A stretch of DNA of 6,452 nucleotides from an uncultured Lachnospiraceae bacterium (GTDB lineage: Bacteria; Bacillota; Clostridia; Lachnospirales; Lachnospiraceae), in assembly GCA_934385475.1 (NCBI GenBank), contig CAKRPS010000073.1, positions 1-6,452 of the forward strand, read 5' to 3'. Below are positions 1 to 5,714 of the stretch, piece by piece. Below the pieces are notes generated by a model, which did not search any database, was not told the DNA's origin, and saw nothing but the letters and a program-made list of their open reading frames with translations. Within the stretch, counting starts at the first letter, position 1. The number at the start of each line of letters is the position of its first letter. The position numbers and the translations under genes are program-made.

Positions 1-719
1 TGATCGTTTCGGACATTGCAGGGACAACCAGAGATGCTATCGATACGGAGATCAAGCATAACGGACGGGAATATATCTTTATTGATACGGCAGGTCTGCG
101 CCGCAAGAACAAGATCAAAGAAGAACTGGAACGGTATATGATCATCCGTACGGTGGCAGCTGTGGAGCGGGCTGATATTGTAGTTCTGGTGATCGATGCG
201 GTTGAGGGCGTGACCGAACAGGATGCGAAGATCGCGGGAATTGCCCATGAAAGAGGAAAGGCAGTGATCATCGCTGTCAACAAATGGGATGCCATTGAGA
301 AAAATGACAAGACAGTCAAGGAATACACGGCAAAGGTACGGCAGATCCTGTCCTTTATGAGTTATGCCGAGATTCTCTTTATTTCAGCGGCTACCGGACA
401 GCGGCTGCCGAAACTGTTTGATATGATCGATGCGGTCTATGAGAACCATTCCATGCGTGTGGCAACCGGTGTTCTCAATGAGATCATGGCAGAGGCCGTA
501 GCAATGCAGCAACCGCCTTCAGACAAGGGAAAGAGACTGCGTCTGTTCTATATTACACAGGTTGCTGTCAAGCCGCCGACCTTCGTGATTTTTGTGAATG
601 ACAAGGAGCTTATGCATTTTTCCTATACGAGATATCTGGAGAATCAGATTCGGGACACCTTTGGCTTTTCAGGTACACCGCTTAAATTTATTATAAGAGA
701 ACGAAAGGAAAATAAATAA
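1..719 (+). CDS. der: Ribosome-assembly GTPase Der (EngA), C-terminal part; 5' end outside the window
   Basis: This is the 3' part of a double-GTPase-domain protein needed for maturation of the 50S ribosomal subunit. The frame is open from the window edge; the first full codon is base 3, and 238 residues are visible of about 440 usual for the family, so the first G domain and the start are missing. The second G domain shows the switch I region SDIAGTTRD (from base 9), the G3 motif DTAG (84-95) followed by LRRK, the G4 motif NKWD (279-290) and the G5 motif ISA (381-389). The last roughly 80 residues match the KH-like C-terminal domain, with a typical VKPPTFVIFVN stretch. The ATG at base 138 is internal and not a start. 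One base separates the stop from plsY, so the two genes are probably co-transcribed. The family assignment is very secure. Confidence 0.96.
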   Translation, partial: IVSDIAGTTRDAIDTEIKHNGREYIFIDTAGLRRKNKIKEELERYMIIRTVAAVERADIVVLVIDAVEGVTEQDAKIAGIAHERGKAVIIAVNKWDAIEKNDKTVKEYTAKVRQILSFMSYAEILFISAATGQRLPKLFDMIDAVYENHSMRVATGVLNEIMAEAVAMQQPPSDKGKRLRLFYITQVAVKPPTFVIFVNDKELMHFSYTRYLENQIRDTFGFSGTPLKFIIRERKENK

Positions 720-720
720 A

Positions 721-1413
721 GTGGAACGGATTATATGTCTAATCATCGGATATGCGTTTGGGCTGTTTCAGACAGCTTATATTTATGGAAAGCTTCATGG
801 TATTGATATCAGAAACTACGGAAGCGGAAATGCCGGGACCACGAATACGCTGCGGGTGCTCGGCACGAAGGCCGGTCTGATCGTGCTTGTAGGCGATATT
901 GCAAAGTGCATTCTGGCCGTTCTGGTTGCAGGCTGGATTTTTGGAGGAATCTATCCGGATGAACTGTATCTGCTGAAAATGTATACAGCGGCAGGAGCTA
1001 TTCTGGGGCATGACTTTCCTTTTTACCTCCATTTTAAAGGAGGAAAAGGAATTGCGGCGACAGGAGGTCTGATCCTGTCTTTCCACCCCTATCTGATACC
1101 GGTGGGAGTGATCCTGTTTTTTGGTGCATTCTTTATCACCCATTATGTTTCCCTTGGATCACTTCTTGTATATGCAGGCTTTATGATCGAGCTTATCATA
1201 CTCGGACAAAAGGGATTGTTTGGCATGACGCAGCCGCTGTTGACGGAAATGTATATCGTAGCGGGACTTCTGACCGTTATGGCATACTATAAGCATCGGG
1301 AAAATATCAGCAGGCTGTTGCACGGAACAGAGCGTAAAACATACCTGCTGAAAAAGAATAAAGAAAAGGCAGCACAGGAAAAGAAAGAAGCTCAGGAGGA
1401 GAACAATGGCTGA
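721..1413 (+). CDS. plsY: Acyl-phosphate:glycerol-3-phosphate acyltransferase PlsY
   Basis: A 230-residue integral membrane enzyme that transfers an acyl group from acyl-phosphate to the sn-1 position of glycerol-3-phosphate, the first committed step of phospholipid synthesis in most Gram-positive bacteria. The family motifs are present in order: GSGNAGTTNTLR (residues 34-45), the GDIAK segment (58-62), GHDFPFYLHFKGGKG (96-110, with His97 and the phosphate-binding glycine loop), YVSLGS (142-147) and YKHRENISRLL (190-200) near the C-terminus. Several hydrophobic spans lie between them. The start is GTG, 1 base after the der stop, with AAAGGA at 704-709 as ribosome binding site. A Lys/Glu-rich tail of about 25 residues (205-230) extends past the last conserved motif. 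Its last 8 bases overlap gpsA, which makes its substrate, so translational coupling is likely. Confidence 0.96.
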   Translation: MERIICLIIGYAFGLFQTAYIYGKLHGIDIRNYGSGNAGTTNTLRVLGTKAGLIVLVGDIAKCILAVLVAGWIFGGIYPDELYLLKMYTAAGAILGHDFPFYLHFKGGKGIAATGGLILSFHPYLIPVGVILFFGAFFITHYVSLGSLLVYAGFMIELIILGQKGLFGMTQPLLTEMYIVAGLLTVMAYYKHRENISRLLHGTERKTYLLKKNKEKAAQEKKEAQEENNG

Positions 1414-2416
1414 TATCAGTGTGATCGGTGCCGGAAGCTGGGGAACGGCGTTGGCGCTTTTACTTTATAAGAATGGACATAAGGTTACGGTGTGGTCGAT
1501 CATGCAGGATGAGATCGATATGCTGAAAAGAGAGCATGAACATAAGGATAAGCTTCCGGGGGTAAAACTTCCGGAGGATATGGAATTTACAACAGATCTG
1601 GAACAGGCTGTTAAGGGAAAGGATGTATTGGTGCTTGCTGTGCCGTCTCCTTATACGAGAAGTACCTCTCACAGCATGGCTCCTTATGTAGAGAAGGGAC
1701 AGATTATTGTCAATGTGGCAAAGGGAATAGAAGAGCACACGCTCCTCACCCTGTCGCTGATTATTGAAGAGGAAATTCCACAGGCTGAGGTTGCGGTTCT
1801 TTCCGGACCGTCCCATGCAGAGGAGGTCGGAAGGGGTATCCCGACAACCATTGTGGTTGGAGCCAGAAAAAAGGCGACAGCAGAATACTTACAGAATATT
1901 TTCATGAGCGAGGTATTCCGGGTCTACATCAGTCCGGATGTACTTGGAATTGAGCTTGGAGCAGCTCTGAAAAATGTTGTGGCTCTTGCAGCCGGAATTG
2001 CGGATGGATTAGGGTATGGAGACAATACCAAGGCAGCTCTGATCACAAGAGGAATCGCAGAGATTGCAAGGCTCGGCACGGCTATGGGCGGAAAAGCAGA
2101 GACCTTCAGCGGTCTGACGGGAATCGGAGATCTGATCGTAACCTGTGCATCTATGCATTCCCGGAACCGCCGGGCCGGAATTCTGATTGGTCAGGGGTAT
2201 ACGATGGAGGAAGCCATGAAAGAAGTCAAAATGGTGGTGGAAGGCGTATACTCTGCCAAGGCAGCGATGGAACTTGCAGCAAAATATCAGGTACAGCTTC
2301 CAATCATTGAACAGGTTAATAAGGTCCTCTTTGAGGGCAAACCGGCCGATGAGGCAGTGAAGAATCTGATGCTGAGGGATAAGAAGATTGAGAACCCGTT
2401 GATTCCTTTTGAATGA
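1406..2416 (+). CDS. gpsA: NAD(P)H-dependent glycerol-3-phosphate dehydrogenase GpsA
   Basis: A cytosolic enzyme of 336 residues, the usual family length, that reduces dihydroxyacetone phosphate to sn-glycerol-3-phosphate for phospholipid synthesis. The N-terminus carries the Rossmann dinucleotide-binding motif VIGAGSWGTALA (residues 6-17). Further family signatures are NVAKGIE (103-109, with conserved Lys106), SGPSHAEEV (133-141), the substrate-domain segment LKNVVALAAG (188-197, with the presumed catalytic Lys189), GDNTKAALITRG (205-216), and GDLIVTC followed by SRNRRAG (241-258). The ATG at 1406 follows an ideal AGGAGGA site (1394-1400) that lies inside the end of plsY, and the two genes overlap by 8 bases. 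A second in-phase TGA follows the stop directly. No defect is visible. Confidence 0.97.
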   Translation: MADISVIGAGSWGTALALLLYKNGHKVTVWSIMQDEIDMLKREHEHKDKLPGVKLPEDMEFTTDLEQAVKGKDVLVLAVPSPYTRSTSHSMAPYVEKGQIIVNVAKGIEEHTLLTLSLIIEEEIPQAEVAVLSGPSHAEEVGRGIPTTIVVGARKKATAEYLQNIFMSEVFRVYISPDVLGIELGAALKNVVALAAGIADGLGYGDNTKAALITRGIAEIARLGTAMGGKAETFSGLTGIGDLIVTCASMHSRNRRAGILIGQGYTMEEAMKEVKMVVEGVYSAKAAMELAAKYQVQLPIIEQVNKVLFEGKPADEAVKNLMLRDKKIENPLIPFE

Positions 2417-2507
2417 TGAACGGATAGAAGAACGTAACGGACACAGGATGACTTGAACAGGTTTTGACGACAAAAATCGACAGTGACAGAAAGAGGGGGA
2501 ATGTGTG
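2417..2507 (+). other. Intergenic spacer between housekeeping block and signalling cassette
   Basis: A 91-base gap between the gpsA stop and the chosen start of the response regulator. I see no G+C-rich hairpin with a T-run, so there is no evident intrinsic terminator for gpsA, and no well-placed promoter. The best -35-like element is TTGACG at 2464-2469, but its only -10-like partner at the right spacing is poor and would place the transcript start at or after the ribosome binding site. On sequence alone, read-through from gpsA into the signalling genes is possible. A non-canonical or alternative-sigma promoter cannot be excluded. Confidence 0.5.
2493..2500 (+). promoter_or_regulatory. Ribosome binding site that decides the response-regulator start
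   Basis: The purine run GAGGGGGA ends 7 bases before the ATG at 2508 and only 4 bases before the in-frame GTG at 2505. The spacing favours ATG 2508 as the real start. Confidence 0.6.
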
Positions 2508-3572
2508 ATGTACCGTGTTATGATTGTAGATGATAATATGGCAAATCTGATTATGGCCAGAAAGACTCTTGAGGAAGAGTATGAAGTAATTCCGGTATCT
2601 TCCGGAATATCCGCACTGGAGTGTCTGAATGATATGCCGGAGCTGCCGGATCTGGTACTGCTTGATGTGGATATGCCGAATGTAAATGGTTTTCAGGTTA
2701 TTTCGGAGATGAAAAATATTCCGAAGCTTGTAAATATCCCGATCATCTTTCTGACGGCACAGGATGATGATACAACAGAGCTGGAGAGTTATAATCTGGG
2801 AGCGATGGATTATATCCGGAAGCCATATACCGCCAATCTGCTCCGCAAGAGAGTAGATATTCAGATACAGCTTCTGGCGCAGCAGAGGAAACTGACGGAC
2901 CTGAATGCATCCCTGAATAATGTAGTGCAGGAGAAGAACAAGCGCAACGTGGAATTACAGTATTCCATTGTGGAAATGTTTGTTGACCTGATGGCGAAGA
3001 GGGAGAGTCTGGACGGAGATCATGCCAGAAGAGTGGAAAAATACATGGATATTCTGGTGAGTGAGATGATTCGTTCGGAAAAATACGGACTTACAGCGGA
3101 TGATGGGATCACAATCTGCTTTGCATCCAAGATTCATGACATAGGGAAGCTTTGCATAGCTGATGAATATTTAAATGACAAGAAAGCTTCCAGCGAGAGT
3201 GATTTCGATAAAGATGCTGTTAAAATACATACGACACTCGGTGCAGATATTTTGTCGAAGGTAACGCAGCTGAGCGCCGGCAGTAACAATTTTATGAATT
3301 ATGCTTATAACATGTGCAGAAGTCATCATGAGAGATGGGATGGAAACGGATTCCCGGACAGACTGGCGGGAGATAAGATCCCGGTGGAGGCCCGCGCACT
3401 TGCAATCGTCAATACCTATGACAATCTGAGAAACCGCAGTGTCAACGGAAAGGTACTGAGTCATCAGGAAGCCTGTATGAAGATCAAGTTCATGAAGTTT
3501 ACCTGCTTTGATGCAGGGATGGTGGATATCTTTTTGTCAGTGGAAGGTGATATACAGAAGGTAGTCGGTTAG
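2508..3572 (+). CDS. Response regulator with HD-GYP-type output domain (REC-HD-GYP), altered metal site
   Basis: A soluble protein of 354 residues from ATG 2508 (355 if the adjacent GTG 2505 is used). Residues 1-122 form a complete receiver: acidic pair Asp8/Asp9, phospho-acceptor Asp53 in LLDVDMP, Thr83, and Lys105 in RKPY. A linker of about 30 residues that may be helical (roughly 122-150) leads to an HD-GYP-like domain (about 150-354). Visible there are DGDHARRVEKY (His172), IHDIGKL (His210, Asp211, Lys214), His241, and HHERWDGNGFP (His273, His274), with GYP changed to GFP. HD-GYP proteins hydrolyse cyclic di-GMP with a di- or tri-iron centre. Here the last metal-binding Asp, normally in a D-x-[YF]-D-A-L motif, is Asn302 in VNTYDNL, so full activity is uncertain. 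The gene heads a three-gene signalling cassette, 45 bases before kinase A, and its receiver is a plausible end point of that relay. Confidence 0.9.
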   Translation: MYRVMIVDDNMANLIMARKTLEEEYEVIPVSSGISALECLNDMPELPDLVLLDVDMPNVNGFQVISEMKNIPKLVNIPIIFLTAQDDDTTELESYNLGAMDYIRKPYTANLLRKRVDIQIQLLAQQRKLTDLNASLNNVVQEKNKRNVELQYSIVEMFVDLMAKRESLDGDHARRVEKYMDILVSEMIRSEKYGLTADDGITICFASKIHDIGKLCIADEYLNDKKASSESDFDKDAVKIHTTLGADILSKVTQLSAGSNNFMNYAYNMCRSHHERWDGNGFPDRLAGDKIPVEARALAIVNTYDNLRNRSVNGKVLSHQEACMKIKFMKFTCFDAGMVDIFLSVEGDIQKVVG

Positions 3573-3584
3573 CAGGTGTTTGCA

Positions 3585-3603
3585 TGCGCACGGAACGTGC
3601 GCA
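3585..3603 (+). promoter_or_regulatory. Perfect 8-bp inverted repeat (hairpin) just upstream of the kinase A start
   Basis: TGCGCACG (3585-3592) and CGTGCGCA (3596-3603) are exact reverse complements around a GAA triloop, giving a strong G+C-rich RNA stem between the response-regulator stop and the kinase A ATG. No T-run follows, so it is not a standard intrinsic terminator. Its last base is the first base of the AGGA ribosome binding site. It could affect translation initiation or mRNA processing within the operon, or act as a DNA palindrome; its role is inference. Confidence 0.5.
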
Positions 3604-3606
3604 GGA
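3603..3606 (+). promoter_or_regulatory. Weak ribosome binding site of kinase A, touching the hairpin
   Basis: AGGA lies 11 bases before ATG 3618, a somewhat long spacing, and its first A is paired in the upstream hairpin. It supports ATG 3618 over the in-frame GTG at 3576, which has no good site at the right distance and would place the hairpin inside the coding region. Confidence 0.45.
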
Positions 3607-3617
3607 ATGGGGATTAC

Positions 3618-5714
3618 ATGTCTATAATGCAGATTATGAGGGAATATTTTTCCAGTGGATTGAGGGGAGAGCGGCTATCCTGCCGCATTTCACTTGTCCT
3701 CGGAACAGCAGTGCTGCTTCTTATGTCGATGATAGCGGTACTGCTGCGTATGCCGACAGCAGCAACATTGCTGTTGCTCCTTGCGGCTGCGGTTTCCATC
3801 GGGGCAATCGTGCTGGAGAAAAAATACGGTAATCAGAGGTGGCTCATCATAGGATATCTGACGACCATATATCTTATTGTCCTGCCTATCGTATCACAGC
3901 TTATACCCAATGCAATTTATGATTTTTCGGTTTATTTTATTATGGGGGTTGCCTTTGCGGCAATCATGCTCAAAAGTGTGCATGCTGCCGCATTTATTGT
4001 AGCGGAATTGGGAATTGATACACTCTGTATTTATCGAATGATACAGAATACTACCGGGTTTACCACTGATTTCAATGAGTTCCAAATGTACAACGCACCG
4101 TTGTACTGTCGCATTATCTTTTCACTCCTGATGACAGGGAGTGTCTGTGGCATTTTAATTACCTACAGAAACAAGATCCTGCGAAGCGAAATCCAGAAGT
4201 GTTCGGAGATGGAGCGGCAGGCCGAAGAAGTGAATTATGCAAAAGACATGTTTCTGGTCAATGTTTCCCACGAGATCAGAACTCCTTTGAATGCCATTCT
4301 TGGTACCTCAGAGCTGTTGATGGATGGGGAGGCCAGCGAAAATGTGAGAGAGAGTGCGCTGCATATTGCGAACGCAAGCAGAGCGCTTCTTTCGATTACG
4401 AATGATCTGATGAGTTTTTCCAAGCTTGATTATGACAATGTGCAGACCCAGAATGTAAAGTACTCTCTGAGAATACTTTTGGAGGAGCTGATAAATACAC
4501 TTTCTGTCAGACTGGCAGATAACCGGATTGAGCCGTTTGTGGAGATTGAACCGGAACTGCCACATGAGCTGATCGGTGATTCCGCCTTGCTCAAGCAGAT
4601 TATCATGGGATTTGTAACCGGAGTTGTGAAAAGCATGCAGGAGGGAGAAATCCGTCTGGGGGTTAAGGCGGAGGACATCTGTGCAGAGAAACTGACGCTG
4701 GTCATCTATATGGAAGCAAAGGGAGCCTTTCATCACTCCTACAAGGATCTGCTGTATGCGAAAGAGAAGCATGAAAAGGATAACAGAGAGCCACTTCTTT
4801 TGCAGATTGCAGAGGTTATGAAAGGAAAATTTGACTTTTCGGAAATGCCATATGAGAGAAGCTATCGGTTCTGTGTTCCCCAGAGTGTGGAAGCAGACAT
4901 TCCATTGATCCAGGCGTATGAGAATCAAAAGAAAGTTCTGTTTTATGAAAATAGTCCAAAGCAGGCTGATTTTTTGGAACGTGTTTTGGAGAGAATGCAG
5001 ATTTCCGGCACAAAGATTTCTACGAATGAGAGCTTTTATGAGGAATGTGTCAAAGAAGAGTATCAATATCTTCTGATAGCAGCAGAACGTTATGATTCAA
5101 TGAGGGAAAAACTGGAAGAGATTCTGCAGCCACAGAGTCTGGTTTTAGTCAGTCCGGAGGATATGTTTTATGACGATGAGCTTATTAAATATACCTTGTC
5201 AAGACCGGTTAACTGTCTGAGTCTGGACGCGCTTTTTGCCAACAAAAAGAGTCAGGCATTGCTGCGCAAGACCTATCGGGGTGATTTTATCTGTCCGGAT
5301 GCCAAGATTATGGTAGTGGATGACAATCTGATCAATCTGGATGTGGCAAGTGGTATTCTGGGGCGTTATAAAGCACAGGCTATTGTGGCTGTCAGCGGCA
5401 TGGAATGTCTGACAACATTGGCGCAGGAGGACGTGGATCTGATTTTCCTGGACTATATGATGCCGGAAATGGATGGTATCGATACCCTCAAAAATATAAA
5501 AGCCATGGATAAAGAGGGAATGGACAGGATACCGGTAATTGCTCTGACGGCAAATGCAGTCAGCGGCGCGAGGGAGATGTTCCTGGAGGCCGGGTTTGAC
5601 GAATATATCTCAAAGCCTATTGAACTGGACAAATTTGACAAGGTGCTCCGGGAGTATCTACCGGAAGAAAAACTGAGATTTACATCAGAAAAAGAGGCGG
5701 GGGATCATGAGTAA
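3618..5714 (+). CDS. Hybrid histidine kinase A: six TM, DHp with His, degenerate ATP-binding domain, two receivers (first degenerate)
   Basis: A membrane protein of 698 residues from ATG 3618; GTG 3576 would add 14 residues of no clear character. Six hydrophobic spans (about 22-44, 46-66, 74-95, 101-119, 121-140, 161-182) lead to a linker and an intact DHp domain, with phospho-acceptor His218 in SHEIRTPLNAILG. The following segment lies where the ATP-binding domain belongs but is badly degraded. The N-box equivalent QIIMGFVTGVVK (327-338) has Gly331 and Gly335 where Asn is expected, no DxGxG motif remains near 361-371, and the GxGLGL position reads REPLLL (390-395). A receiver-like fold at about 438-540 lacks the acidic pair (Glu444-Asn445) and has Ala488 at the phosphosite. 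A complete receiver follows (562-685): Asp568/Asp569, Asp612 in FLDYMMPEMDG, Thr644, Lys666. Autophosphorylation is therefore unlikely, while phospho-acceptance looks possible. The 3' end overlaps kinase B by 8 bases. Confidence 0.9.
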   Translation: MSIMQIMREYFSSGLRGERLSCRISLVLGTAVLLLMSMIAVLLRMPTAATLLLLLAAAVSIGAIVLEKKYGNQRWLIIGYLTTIYLIVLPIVSQLIPNAIYDFSVYFIMGVAFAAIMLKSVHAAAFIVAELGIDTLCIYRMIQNTTGFTTDFNEFQMYNAPLYCRIIFSLLMTGSVCGILITYRNKILRSEIQKCSEMERQAEEVNYAKDMFLVNVSHEIRTPLNAILGTSELLMDGEASENVRESALHIANASRALLSITNDLMSFSKLDYDNVQTQNVKYSLRILLEELINTLSVRLADNRIEPFVEIEPELPHELIGDSALLKQIIMGFVTGVVKSMQEGEIRLGVKAEDICAEKLTLVIYMEAKGAFHHSYKDLLYAKEKHEKDNREPLLLQIAEVMKGKFDFSEMPYERSYRFCVPQSVEADIPLIQAYENQKKVLFYENSPKQADFLERVLERMQISGTKISTNESFYEECVKEEYQYLLIAAERYDSMREKLEEILQPQSLVLVSPEDMFYDDELIKYTLSRPVNCLSLDALFANKKSQALLRKTYRGDFICPDAKIMVVDDNLINLDVASGILGRYKAQAIVAVSGMECLTTLAQEDVDLIFLDYMMPEMDGIDTLKNIKAMDKEGMDRIPVIALTANAVSGAREMFLEAGFDEYISKPIELDKFDKVLREYLPEEKLRFTSEKEAGDHE

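Noticed and set aside
138..719. A separate 193-residue GTPase starting at ATG 138
   Set aside because: The frame continues upstream to the window edge with conserved Der switch I and DTAG motifs, so this ATG is internal.
739..1143. Antisense open frame of 134 codons opposite plsY
   Set aside because: plsY motifs on the + strand explain the region; the antisense translation has no family features.
2462..2475. TTTTG-ACGA-CAAAA inverted repeat as a gpsA terminator
   Set aside because: The stem is only 5 bp and A+T-rich, with no following T-run.
2464..2492. Possible promoter: TTGACG, 17 bases, CAGAAA
   Set aside because: The -10 match is poor and the transcript would begin at about the ribosome binding site of the response regulator, leaving no usable leader.
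2417..2507. Cyclic di-GMP riboswitch ahead of the HD-GYP gene
   Set aside because: The gap lacks the conserved GEMM core and paired elements and is short for such an aptamer with an expression platform.
3576..3617. Longer kinase A start at GTG 3576
   Set aside because: It has no good ribosome binding site at the right distance, it would make the G+C-rich hairpin coding, and the ATG 3618 start gives a protein that aligns with kinase B from its first residues. It remains possible.
4308..5066. Antisense open frame of 252 codons opposite kinase A
   Set aside because: It lies fully inside a well-supported gene, shows no recognisable motif or ribosome binding site, and its Leu, Phe and Gln-rich composition is what the reverse of this coding region would give.
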